Source: an uncultured Lachnospiraceae bacterium (lineage in GTDB: Bacteria; Bacillota_A; Clostridia; Lachnospirales; Lachnospiraceae). From it: a stretch of 11,473 nt of DNA. Positions 1-7,755 of this stretch are shown here, one piece after another (within the stretch, counting starts at the first letter, position 1; every line of letters starts with the position of its first letter). The notes below the pieces were generated by a model that saw only the letters and a program-made list of their open reading frames with translations, ran no database searches and was not told the DNA's origin. The translations under genes were made by a program, and so were the position numbers. The DNA lies in the NCBI GenBank assembly GCA_910587905.1, contig CAJUOF010000084.1:1-11473 (forward strand), written 5' to 3'.

Positions 1-64
1 CGGGGACGGCGAAGGTGACTTGATTGCCCATATCAGAAATTTTTACGAATACTCTCTCTCCCCG
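1..64. other. Inverted terminal segment of the adjacent ICE gene
   Basis: The plus strand of this segment, read in frame from base 2, encodes GDGEGDLIAHIRNF and then YEYSLSP, with no stop. That is the natural continuation of the minus-strand gene to its right, whose last sensible residues are GRFDIG before the reading degenerates into EREYS and a stop. Flipping bases 1-64 restores GRFDIGDGEGDLIAHIRNF in a single frame. The segment is bounded by perfect 6-bp inverted repeats, CGGGGA at 1-6 and TCCCCG at 59-64. The window begins exactly at the outer edge of the left repeat, so a fold-back chimera or assembly artefact at a contig end is as likely as a real inversion. Confidence 0.75.
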
Positions 65-1743
65 ATATCAAATCGCCCCTTATAGTGGAAGTCCTCACCG
101 TCGATCATGACAGAAATTTCAAAATCAGTCTTTTTATACCAACCGACATCCTTACTTTTATCCTGTCTTTCACGGTGTTGCTTTTCATCCAGAATGCCAA
201 GCAACTTATTCCCAAGGGCAAAGTTTAAATCGGTGTAACGGTCATGGAGCTGTTTGTCGTAAAAGGCCGGATGTTCAGAGAAGCTAATGGAAAATGTGAT
301 ACGATCGGACTTTTCTTCAAAGTCGGCATCTTCTTCATGGGAAAGGGGAGCTTCCTGTAAATGGAAAAAAGCAGAGGAATCCGCTTCCTCTGCTTTCTCT
401 ATCGTTTCCATCTGTTCATCTATGGTGGGGAGATTTGCCCTTACTTCTTCTCCGGTGGCAATACTAAGCTGTTCGCCGCCCCCGGTTATTTGTACCACAG
501 ACACTCCTTCCGCCTGCCAACCATCCTTCGCCTGCGGCTCTAATTCTTGGGGCGTCAGTTGTAAATCAGCTCTTCTAGGATCACTTCCTCCGCCTGACTG
601 CGGATATTGCCCATCATGCCGATCCACTGTATGGGCGCTTTCTCCTTCAGTTCTTCTGTCACCTTCAGTTCCTCGCAGAGCTGTTTCACCAGCGTTTCCA
701 GTCTGGAAAGGGCTGTTTGCTCGATCTGGTAAAGATATTCGTTCAGTTTTCCCGTCGTCAGCAAGTTGAGGTAGATCACCCGCTTGTGCTGTTCCAGGTA
801 ATTCTGGCGCATCAAAGCGTATCTGCCAAGGTGAAGTTCTGGCTCCGTTGGTAATGCGAGGTCGGGTATAAGATAATCGCCCTGTTTCGTGTAGGTGATT
901 TTGTTCATAGTTTCCGCTCCCTTCCGTTTTTGTTCTATCTCCATCATAGCGGCTTTGATCCATCTCTGCAACGGTACGGTTTCGGCGCACTTCTGCCATT
1001 TGCACCTCTTGAATGGAGAGGGAGATTTCCCTTAGTGCCATTTCCGCAATGTCACTGGTAGCGATACCAACGGCGTTTAACATGGCCGGCGTTTGAAAAT
1101 ATAAAATACTAATAAAATCATCAGGGTCAAACTGTGCCTCTTTTTCCAGCCCACAGCGATAAAACAGCATGAATGCAACACTATTTATTATCAGTTCTTT
1201 GTAAACCTCTTTGGCTATCTGAGCATCTGTCTTTTCCAAAAGGCTTCCTTCCATACCTTCCTTCAACTGCTCCAGATAATCCACGAGATTATCCTCTACT
1301 GCATTCCGGGCCGTTTCCATCAAGGCGGCAGTAAAAGTTTCCCTCTCCATGCCGCCGAACTGGTTCGATAATCGTTCCATGACAGCCTGCTCGTATCGCT
1401 TTTCCATCTGCCAGATTGGGACGGGCCTGCTCCCATGGCGTCCCTCTGTTGTATCGGAGAGATCAAAATAATATTTCAGCGTATTCCTCCGGCCCTTCCC
1501 GTCAAACACCGCAATTCCCCGGCTGTTCTTTTTTACCCAACGTCCCAACCGATTCCAGTTCTCCAGTGTAGTAACCGCGGTGGCTTCCGGCCGTTGGGCG
1601 TAAATCAAGAGCTGTTCATCAAAACGAAATTTGTAGTTCCTACAAGCCGAAGTCAAAAAAGTCTGCCATGCTTCCGGGCTTTTGGCAACAATCAAGCTTT
1701 CACGACGGTACAGCTCCGTCATGAGCTGGTACTTCGTTGCCAT
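43..1743 (-). CDS. N-terminal part of large ICE-encoded protein (LtrC/SNF2-helicase-associated type), 3' end disrupted
   Basis: The N-terminal block, about residues 1-250, begins MATKYQLMTELY and contains SPEAWQTFLTSACRNYKFRF, DEQLLIYAQRP, a GIAVFD motif and SDIAEMALREI. I recognise it as the shared N-terminus of very large ICE proteins that usually continue into large-polyvalent-protein, YodL/LtrC-like or SNF2 helicase regions. Residues about 255-480 are a low-complexity, polar, probably disordered linker. From about 485 (ITFSISFSEHPAFYDKQLHD) a folded domain resumes and ends GRFDIG. The stop at 43-45 is created by the inverted segment at 1-64, so the 566-residue product is a truncation and the true C-terminus lies outside the window. 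ATG at 1743 is preferred because GGAGG lies 9 nt upstream. The ATG at 1749 is only 3 nt from the same GGAGG. No catalytic motif is visible, so the biochemical role is unknown. Confidence 0.75.
   Translation of the reverse strand: MATKYQLMTELYRRESLIVAKSPEAWQTFLTSACRNYKFRFDEQLLIYAQRPEATAVTTLENWNRLGRWVKKNSRGIAVFDGKGRRNTLKYYFDLSDTTEGRHGSRPVPIWQMEKRYEQAVMERLSNQFGGMERETFTAALMETARNAVEDNLVDYLEQLKEGMEGSLLEKTDAQIAKEVYKELIINSVAFMLFYRCGLEKEAQFDPDDFISILYFQTPAMLNAVGIATSDIAEMALREISLSIQEVQMAEVRRNRTVAEMDQSRYDGDRTKTEGSGNYEQNHLHETGRLSYTRPRITNGARTSPWQIRFDAPELPGTAQAGDLPQLADDGKTERISLPDRANSPFQTGNAGETALRGTEGDRRTEGESAHTVDRHDGQYPQSGGGSDPRRADLQLTPQELEPQAKDGWQAEGVSVVQITGGGEQLSIATGEEVRANLPTIDEQMETIEKAEEADSSAFFHLQEAPLSHEEDADFEEKSDRITFSISFSEHPAFYDKQLHDRYTDLNFALGNKLLGILDEKQHRERQDKSKDVGWYKKTDFEISVMIDGEDFHYKGRFDIGEREYS
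555..908 (-). CDS. tnpV: TnpV family transposon-encoded protein, nested in another frame
   Basis: This 117-residue protein starts MNKITYTKQGDYLIPDLALP and contains HLGRYALMRQNYLEQHKRV, then IYLNLLTTGKLNEYLYQIEQ, and ends AEEVILEELIYN. I recognise it as TnpV, a small protein carried by Tn4451-like and ICE-type elements of Clostridia. Its function is unproven, and an accessory role in transposition has been suggested. The length matches the family's usual ~115-120 residues. The gene lies wholly inside the large ICE gene spanning 43-1743, same strand, shifted one base, opposite that protein's disordered linker. The internal start has its own plausible ribosome binding site, AAGGGAG, ending 8 nt before the ATG. 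An in-frame ATG exists upstream at 971, but the family N-terminus and the ribosome binding site favour 908. It is probably made from the same transcript by internal initiation. Confidence 0.8.
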   Translation of the reverse strand: MNKITYTKQGDYLIPDLALPTEPELHLGRYALMRQNYLEQHKRVIYLNLLTTGKLNEYLYQIEQTALSRLETLVKQLCEELKVTEELKEKAPIQWIGMMGNIRSQAEEVILEELIYN

Positions 1744-1778
1744 TCTCATGCACCTCCCATCACTCTATTTTTCCAGTC

Positions 1779-1991
1779 CTATTCTCCTTCCACCTGATCG
1801 GCAAAAAAAGAAACCACTCTATTTGCCCGGATACTTTTCTGTAACCGGTTGATCTGCCCAATATCAGCAATCGTAATTCCCGGAATGGCCAGAATCTCAT
1901 CCATGGTCATGGCGGCAATGGTTTTTTCCTCGGTGAAGCCTGCTTCAAAAATCTTGTTCAACACCTTGACGGCTTTTTGATTTACGGTCAT
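1779..1991 (-). CDS. Small conserved ICE protein with helix-hairpin-helix-like motif
   Basis: This 70-residue protein has no signal peptide or membrane segment. The N-terminal half is helical (KAVKVLNKIFEAGFTEEKTI). The central stretch DEILAIPGITIADIGQINRL resembles a helix-hairpin-helix or SAP-like nucleic-acid-binding turn, though this is inferred from the pattern only. Similar short proteins sit between the YodL-type and LtrC-type genes in related elements, but I know of no assigned function. ATG at 1991 is preferred because GGAGG ends 5 nt upstream. The first ATG at 1994 leaves only 2 nt. The start lies about 10 nt after the stop of the upstream gene and the stop about 35 nt before the next start, which fits one operon. 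Confidence 0.7.
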   Translation of the reverse strand: MTVNQKAVKVLNKIFEAGFTEEKTIAAMTMDEILAIPGITIADIGQINRLQKSIRANRVVSFFADQVEGE

Positions 1992-2000
1992 CATCTCCTC

Positions 2001-2702
2001 CTATCGTTCATAGTCTTTATGCTTCGGAGCCTTCTTGGTGGATGGCTGTTCTGTGGGCTTCGGTTCATAACTGTGTCCATTTTTCTCCATACACTCAGCA
2101 AATTCACAAATGTGGTAGAGATAACCGCCCACCTCAGTATGATATTCGTCAATGAAACGGCAGGTCTTTTCTACCCTTTCTCCCCAGGCATAATGGATAG
2201 TGATTTTGCCGCCATCCGGGATACGGAACTTCTCATTATAATGAGGATCGATAAAACGGATTCCCTGCACAGCTTTTTGCATATGCTCATCAAGCCATTC
2301 CTTTACATAGCAGTAACAGTAAAAGTGATAGCCGCCTTTTGTCGGGTTACATCGAAGCAAGAAAGCGTGTTTATCGGTATCCACACGAAAGCCGTACACT
2401 GTACCACTGTCTCTCATAAAGGCGGAATCCGCCAGCCTTTTTACAGTCGCCATCATGTCATGGCGGCTATGCAGAAGTCCTTTCCCCTCTCGAAGCTGAT
2501 TAATAACCTCGGTAAGCTCTGCCTTAAAGTCTTCTGTGTTCCATTGTGCCCTGTGATCTGTCCATGCGGTATGAAAGTCACTCCCAGAACTGCCAAAGTC
2601 TCCCCGCAGATGTCCGATGCTCCCTGTCTGTCCCATAAGTTGCATACTTTGGGAATAAGTGTATTTCTGTTCCGGCTGTGTCAAGGCCCGTATCTCCATC
2701 AT
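2001..2702 (-). CDS. Conserved ICE accessory protein of unknown function, probably a separate gene
   Basis: A 233-residue protein starting MMEIRALTQPEQKYTYSQS. It is soluble-looking, with no signal peptide or membrane span. Notable parts are TGSIGHLRGDFGSSGSDF, the helix DFKAELTEVINQLREGKGLL, an aromatic and cysteine-rich strand (HFYCYCYVKEWLDEH), GIRFIDPHYNEKFRIPDGG and a C-terminal YLYHICEFAECMEKNG. I recognise this as a family found as an independent gene in Tn1549-like ICEs. I do not know its function. In this sequence it is in frame with the upstream gene because of an extra base in a C6 tract at 2800-2805, giving one 435-codon reading frame (3308-2001). A GGAGG sits 4 nt before the first ATG (2702) and 7 nt before the second (2699), so independent initiation is well supported. 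Confidence 0.75.
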   Translation of the reverse strand: MMEIRALTQPEQKYTYSQSMQLMGQTGSIGHLRGDFGSSGSDFHTAWTDHRAQWNTEDFKAELTEVINQLREGKGLLHSRHDMMATVKRLADSAFMRDSGTVYGFRVDTDKHAFLLRCNPTKGGYHFYCYCYVKEWLDEHMQKAVQGIRFIDPHYNEKFRIPDGGKITIHYAWGERVEKTCRFIDEYHTEVGGYLYHICEFAECMEKNGHSYEPKPTEQPSTKKAPKHKDYER

Positions 2703-3308
2703 CGTCCCTCCCTGTTCTTTTCCTGTTTCTCTTTTCTCTGTTCTCTGATCTTTACCAGAGCTTCCCTGGCCCATTCCGGTATTCGCTCCGGTCGGATTTC
2801 CCCCCAAGATATCGCAACGGCTCCACTTGGCCCGTTTTCCGTCTACAAGCCCGGTTCCCAACACCGCCTGTCCTCGCCGTCCTCCGACTGCCCCGCCTCC
2901 GCCTTCCACCAACACCAGTTGATATGCGGAATGCCGGTACTCGTACCGGTTGACCTTTGGGTCGATTACGACAACTTTCCCCGTTATATTTTCACATCCA
3001 TTGTCCGGAATGCAGTCCGCCAGGGTGAAGGGTTTCATATCAAAGGAAAACTTCTTCTGCTCGGTTCGTACCTGGTCAATCTGCTCCTGTAATCGTTCCG
3101 TGAAGATCTGCACGGCTTCCAGATAATCATCCGAAGCAACAGCTTCCTCCGCCCACTGGGTAGAAAAGGGATTGTTATACGTACAGTAACAGACACAAAA
3201 TGGATATTCCTCTTTTTCATTAATCCCAAGCACTACTTCCTTTTTCCCTACGTGAATGCTGCATTCCACTTTGTAAGGGCCGATCCTTCTTTCGTTTTCC
3301 TGCTCCAT
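2699..3308 (-). CDS. YodL-like/ICE accessory protein, frameshifted near its 3' end
   Basis: The N-terminal part (RRIGPYKVECSIHVGKKEVV, PFCVCYCTYNNPFSTQWAEE, then a helix and SFDMKPFTLADCIPDNGCEN) and the Gly-rich AYQLVLVEGGGGAVGGR region are typical of a conserved protein found beside LtrC/YodL-type genes in ICEs of Clostridia. Its function is unknown. As written, the frame continues into the next gene and ends at 2001. Removing one base from the C6 tract at 2800-2805 changes the end to GEIRPERIPEWAREALVKI followed by a charged helix and a TGA at 2701-2699, which overlaps the next ATG as ATGA. That helix is a far more natural C-terminus than the Gly/Thr/Ser-rich readthrough. I therefore read this as a 202-residue protein disrupted by a +1 homopolymer insertion, or a sequencing error. 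The start at 3308 has GGAGG 6 nt upstream. Confidence 0.7.
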
Positions 3309-3441
3309 CGCCGTCCTCCTTCCCCCTCCGTGTCCCGTCTAAAATCTTCTGTAAGCAAACGTCACAGAAAATCGTGCGTCCGTCCTTGTGACGAGAATAG
3401 GGACAGGACAGGCAGTCGTATTCCTTCCGTTCACTGCTCAT
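3220..3441 (-). CDS. Small CXXC zinc-ribbon-like ICE protein
   Basis: A 73-residue protein beginning MSSERKEYDCLSCPYSRHKD. Cysteines at 10, 13, 26 and 29 form a CX2C-X12-CX2C pattern, suggesting a single structural zinc site (inference). The rest (DGTRRGKEDGDGAGKRKKDR) is charged and probably disordered. ATG at 3441 is chosen over the ATG at 3486 because AGGAGG stands exactly 7 nt upstream. The last ~89 nt overlap the start of the next gene in another frame. This is longer than usual for such operons, so the C-terminal third may not be ancestral. It is the first gene after the giant adhesin and opens the tight accessory-gene run. Function unknown. Confidence 0.65.
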   Translation of the reverse strand: MSSERKEYDCLSCPYSRHKDGRTIFCDVCLQKILDGTRRGKEDGDGAGKRKKDRPLQSGMQHSRREKGSSAWD

Positions 3442-3477
3442 AAAGCTTCCTCCTAACGATTCTCTGGAAAGGGAAAT

Positions 3478-3496
3478 GGGCGGCATGTCGCCGCCC
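3478..3496. repeat. GC-rich hairpin between adhesin and accessory genes
   Basis: A perfect 7-bp inverted repeat, GGGCGGC and GCCGCCC, with a 5-nt loop, lies in the ~75-nt gap after the adhesin stop. On the minus strand it is followed by ATTTCCCTTT, which is not a clean U-tract. It could be a weak terminator or an RNA-stabilising stem at the 3' end of the adhesin transcript. Confidence 0.4.
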
Positions 3497-3516
3497 GTCC
3501 CATAGATTCCAAATGG

Positions 3517-6500
3517 TTAATCTTCCTTTTTCTTTTTATTCAGAATTATAAGACCGAAAATTCCGGCACCGATCACCGACAGGGCCGCAAGAACCACCCA
3601 CGGCGTAAGGTCTGTGGCGTCTCCCGTCTCCGGAACATCCCGAAGCTTGTTGTGCATCTGAACAATCACCACAGAATCTTCCTGAACCTCCACCACACGA
3701 TCATCCGGCAGGATGTATCCGGCGGATACGGAGTCGCTTACCTCGGACACGGTGTACTCCCCGATCCGTAGACCCTCTATGAGAATCTCTCCCCGTTCAT
3801 CGGTCTGGAAGGTCTGCTCATAGCCGTCCACTCCCGTCACCCGGAAGGAAAAGCCCTCCACTTTGCGATCATCAGAGGTTTTCACAATCTTCAAAGCCCC
3901 TTTCCTTGCTTCATTGGCAAAGCCGATTCCTTCCCGGTTTTCCACGGCGTAGGTTTTTCCATTCTCCCTGACAGACACGGCATAAACGGATTCGTCCGGT
4001 ACAAATCCTTCGGGAGCCTCCGCTTCCCGGACAAGATAATCCCCGTAGCGAAGCCCATCCATCCGGTACACACCGCTTTCCACCTCAACCATTTCGCCAA
4101 GCAGTACATCTTCGGAATCCAGGTTTCCATCCTGATTCGTATCGGCATAAACCTCGAACACCGCACCGGAAAGTTTTTGGCCGGGATCGTCCCCGTCCAC
4201 CTTAATCACGGCAAGATTGCCCTGAATAAACTCGTTGACCAACTCAATCTCCACCACTTCCCCGGCTTCACCGATGTCCACGGAAAATTCCCTTTCGGAG
4301 AGTATGAAGCCCTCCGGACTTTCGATCTCACGGATAACCCAGGTGCCATAGGGAACTTTCTCAAAGGAGAACCCGCCGTCTTTCCCGGATACCGCCGTGT
4401 CGATTGCCGTTTCCCTTGTAAACTCAGAACTGTCAGCCGGAAAGATCCCAATCACCGCACCTTCCAGGTTATTTCCGTCCTCGTCTAACTTTCTACCCTT
4501 TACGGAACCGTAACGGATCGGATTTTCAATGGCCTCCCCGTCATTGGCGAAAAGGTGGACAATGGCGGTATCTTGACCCGCATAGGCAAAGGCAACCGGA
4601 TATTTTGTTTCGCCGATCACATAGGCATCGGCAGTGGAGAGCTCCTTGACATAATAGCTACCAAAAGGAAGATCCGTCTTTGCCATGCCTCTTCCCTCTT
4701 CGTCCAGGGAAAGAATCTCAAGCAGACCATCCGTGGGAATAACTGTGCCGTCTGCCGCCGCAAGTTCTTCCGAAGCATACAGTCCGAAGGTTACGTGGGA
4801 AAGCTCCCCGCCGTTTCCGATTCCGTAAGCCTCGTTCACTTCCATGCGCTTTACCAGGTCGATCTTCACCTTCTGCCGTTCGTCGTAAATGTCCGCGGCT
4901 GTCTCCGTCACGGCGATTTCCTGTCCGGCATACACAAGCTCTACACTAAGGATTTCCTCATTCCTTACATAACCGAAGGGTGCTTCTGTCTCCCGGACTT
5001 CATAGTGGCCCAGGTATAATTCCTTTGACTTCGCCATGCCGTCCCCGTCCGTAGTCACGGTGTCTACCACTTCGCCTTTGGAAGCCCGAACCGTCTCGTC
5101 CGGCGTAACAATGTCCTCGGCGGCGGTAATCTCGTAAACAGCTCCTTCCAGTCCCGATACGACGAAAACAGGCTGATACATTCCTTCACTCTCTGTAACG
5201 GAATGAAAGACTTCCCCGGACTTAGATACAACAATTCTGCCTTTCTGCGCCAGGTTGGAACGTTCCACGACAATCACCGTAACGCCGCTTTCTTCCTCAG
5301 AATCCTCCTGCACCACGTCAAAGGAAACTGGTTCCGGGTTTAACACATAGCCATAGGGGGCCTGCACTTCCACGAGAGAATACCCTTTTCCGGAAGGTAA
5401 CTTCTGCGGTGTAATAAGATCGCCGTCCTCTGTGGTATAAAAGGTGTCGATGGCGGTTACTTCGGGATAGGTGAAGGTCATGGTAACCAGGTTCCCGGAC
5501 GGGTCGTAAATCTGGAACCCGGCTCCGGCATAGGGAATCGCCTTTCCCGTCTCTGCGTCTGTTTTCACGATCTTCACATAACTCTTAAAATCCGCATTGT
5601 TAATCAGATACCGATAGATCTGGCCATTCTGACTGATGAACACGTCAAAGGGCTTCATCAGCTCCCGCCCTTCCCATCCGGAAGTCTGACGCACCGTGTA
5701 AATGCCGTAGGGCATATCTTTCGTCTGTGCAAAACCATTTTCGTCACAGGTCAGGATGTCCCGCTCCGTCTCCTTTGCTGCCTCATAGTTTCCGGTAGAT
5801 TTGAGAAACACTTCAAAAACTGCCCCCGCTTCCGGTGTTTCGATCTGGGTCTCCCCGTCGTCCGTGTGCTTGATGATGGCAATCTTGCCTTTCACGGCCT
5901 GTTCCGTCACGTTGTTTTTCGTGGTGTTTCGCTCCACAGTGTAAAGCTCCGGTTCCGCCCCCACGGGATGGATCGCCTCGTCTAAAAGATATCCTTCGGA
6001 GGGGCTGACCTCCCGAATACTCCAGTCCTCGCCACAGGCATAATAAGCAGTCGTGAACCGTCCGTTTCCGTCTGTCGTATAGGTGTCCACCAACTCCCCA
6101 CTCTTGTAAATGCCGTAAACGGCACCGGCAAGGGAACCATCCCCCTGGGGCGTTTCCGTCTCCCCGTCAGTCTTTGTCACGGTGACACGGAATTTCTTTA
6201 AAACGTTGTGGAAGCTCCGCTCCGTCACCTTTCCCCACTCTACTGCTGCTGTCTGGGAAGCCGGCACGACGTAACGGGAAGCCGTCTCCACTTCTTCGAG
6301 AGTATAGGGCGTATCACCACTGACAAGAACGTTCTGGAAAGTGGCAATGCCCTGGGCGTTTGTGGTCGCATACTCGTCCACGGGCAGGCCCGAACATGAG
6401 GTGCCGTACAAATGGAACTTCATTCCTTCTACCAGTCCATCCTCCGAGGTCTTGGTGACTTTCAGGCTCCCACGCTTTAGAGTATTGTGAAATGTCACCG

Positions 6501-7722
6501 TGGAAGTCTGGCCGCTTACAACGGTAAGCGTCTGGGCCGTCTGCGGTTCGTACCGGGTCGGAACTTCCTCCATGACCGTGTATTTCCCCGGTATCAACCG
6601 GAGCTCTACTGTCCCATCTGCCCCGGTCGTGACCGTCTCCTCCACACCGTTGCCAGAGACATGAAAACGGATTCCAGATACAACGCCGTCTTCAGAAATC
6701 TTCCTGATCCGCCCGATCCCCTCAGCCTCCGTGGCGATCTTAAAATAAAAATACACCGGGTCGGAGGCCCCGGAAGCCATGGTCTGCTTGCCACCGCTCC
6801 CCCAAATCAACAGTTCCCGGCAGTCCGTGTTTGCCACAGCCCTTTGTGCCGAAACCAGGAGAGGTTCCGAAATCAAGCGGTCGCTCGTGAAGGTATACTG
6901 GTTCCCACTTCTGGATACGGTAAGCCCCTCCGTCTGAAACCGAATATCTGCAAGGGTGTTGTTGGTGTCAGTGAGGGTGAGACTGTATTTTTTCATAACC
7001 GGATGATACCGCAGAGTATGGGTATCCGCCTGGTTCTGATTCCGGGAAGCAAAACTCGGCACCGTGTAATGTCTGGACATCTGGATCAGCATCCAGTCGT
7101 AACACTTCCTGGCCGGTCTGCCCTCAAGAGTCGCAAGGTAAGTGCCTCCTGCCACGCCGTTGGCGTCATGCAGATCGGTCGGACTTGTCCGGATCTGCTG
7201 TTGATATTCCCATATGAGGACCTGGGTAGCGTAAAGGTAATCGTCCTCGTTTGTCCCAGACACCGGTGAAACCTTTCCCTCTTGCCAGCCATAAATCAGA
7301 GCCAGCATGATGCCGAACTGAGCGGACATGGGGAGGTTCCGGAAATAGGAGCTGTTGTCGCTGTTCTCAGAAACGTAAGGATTTCCGGAACCAAACGGAG
7401 CACCGGCTTCTACACAATAGGCGGAACGTGGACTTCCGGAATCGTCGACCAGCAAATATCTCGTTCTGGCATGTCCCTCTGTTTGGAAGGAGATAGTATG
7501 AAAGCTGCCATCCGGATTGTAAAAAAGAGCATGAAATTCCAGTGGTGCCCGGTAAGGCTCCCCATCAGAGCCGATCAACTGGCTCCCGACAAGAGATGTG
7601 CAACGCTTCCCTTCCTCGCTCGTCCATGCGAATGCGGATAGCGGCAATGTCGCCATTGCCATAAGAAGGCAGAGCAAAGCCGCCAGGACTCGTCTGCCGC
7701 CTGATCTCAACGTTTTTTTCAT
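3517..7722 (-). CDS. Sortase-anchored Cys-Gln thioester surface adhesin with ~10 CnaB/SpaA-like modules
   Basis: A 1,401-residue secreted wall protein, numbered from ATG 7722. Residues 1-33 form a signal peptide (MKKTLRSGGRR, hydrophobic core, cut after SAFA). Residues ~89-219 match a thioester domain: Cys103 in AYCVEAG and Gln167 in YATQVLIWEY are positioned to form the Cys-Gln thioester known to capture host surface amines covalently. About ten CnaB/prealbumin-like modules follow (near 337, 418, 510, 612, 714, 828, 952, 1072, 1168, 1275), most ending in an E-box such as YEVRE or WVIREIESPEGF and probably locked by Lys-Asn isopeptide bonds. VPETGD at 1363-1368, a membrane span near 1374-1394 and NKKKKED form the sorting signal. 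No sortase gene is in the window. ATG 7722 has AGGA 6 nt upstream. ATG 7755 would add 11 residues but its only ribosome binding site lies inside a terminator stem. Confidence 0.92.
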   Translation of the reverse strand: MKKTLRSGGRRVLAALLCLLMAMATLPLSAFAWTSEEGKRCTSLVGSQLIGSDGEPYRAPLEFHALFYNPDGSFHTISFQTEGHARTRYLLVDDSGSPRSAYCVEAGAPFGSGNPYVSENSDNSSYFRNLPMSAQFGIMLALIYGWQEGKVSPVSGTNEDDYLYATQVLIWEYQQQIRTSPTDLHDANGVAGGTYLATLEGRPARKCYDWMLIQMSRHYTVPSFASRNQNQADTHTLRYHPVMKKYSLTLTDTNNTLADIRFQTEGLTVSRSGNQYTFTSDRLISEPLLVSAQRAVANTDCRELLIWGSGGKQTMASGASDPVYFYFKIATEAEGIGRIRKISEDGVVSGIRFHVSGNGVEETVTTGADGTVELRLIPGKYTVMEEVPTRYEPQTAQTLTVVSGQTSTVTFHNTLKRGSLKVTKTSEDGLVEGMKFHLYGTSCSGLPVDEYATTNAQGIATFQNVLVSGDTPYTLEEVETASRYVVPASQTAAVEWGKVTERSFHNVLKKFRVTVTKTDGETETPQGDGSLAGAVYGIYKSGELVDTYTTDGNGRFTTAYYACGEDWSIREVSPSEGYLLDEAIHPVGAEPELYTVERNTTKNNVTEQAVKGKIAIIKHTDDGETQIETPEAGAVFEVFLKSTGNYEAAKETERDILTCDENGFAQTKDMPYGIYTVRQTSGWEGRELMKPFDVFISQNGQIYRYLINNADFKSYVKIVKTDAETGKAIPYAGAGFQIYDPSGNLVTMTFTYPEVTAIDTFYTTEDGDLITPQKLPSGKGYSLVEVQAPYGYVLNPEPVSFDVVQEDSEEESGVTVIVVERSNLAQKGRIVVSKSGEVFHSVTESEGMYQPVFVVSGLEGAVYEITAAEDIVTPDETVRASKGEVVDTVTTDGDGMAKSKELYLGHYEVRETEAPFGYVRNEEILSVELVYAGQEIAVTETAADIYDERQKVKIDLVKRMEVNEAYGIGNGGELSHVTFGLYASEELAAADGTVIPTDGLLEILSLDEEGRGMAKTDLPFGSYYVKELSTADAYVIGETKYPVAFAYAGQDTAIVHLFANDGEAIENPIRYGSVKGRKLDEDGNNLEGAVIGIFPADSSEFTRETAIDTAVSGKDGGFSFEKVPYGTWVIREIESPEGFILSEREFSVDIGEAGEVVEIELVNEFIQGNLAVIKVDGDDPGQKLSGAVFEVYADTNQDGNLDSEDVLLGEMVEVESGVYRMDGLRYGDYLVREAEAPEGFVPDESVYAVSVRENGKTYAVENREGIGFANEARKGALKIVKTSDDRKVEGFSFRVTGVDGYEQTFQTDERGEILIEGLRIGEYTVSEVSDSVSAGYILPDDRVVEVQEDSVVIVQMHNKLRDVPETGDATDLTPWVVLAALSVIGAGIFGLIILNKKKKED

Positions 7723-7755
7723 AAACTTTCCTGATCCTTTCTTGGTTTCGGGCAT

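Noticed and set aside
1977..3092. Long plus-strand reading frame (371 codons) opposite the accessory genes
   Set aside because: It is antisense to recognisable minus-strand ICE proteins, has no ribosome binding site support and shows no protein-like domain pattern.
6487..7269. 260-codon plus-strand reading frame inside the adhesin gene
   Set aside because: Antisense shadow of the thioester and first CnaB region. The minus-strand protein is clearly real.
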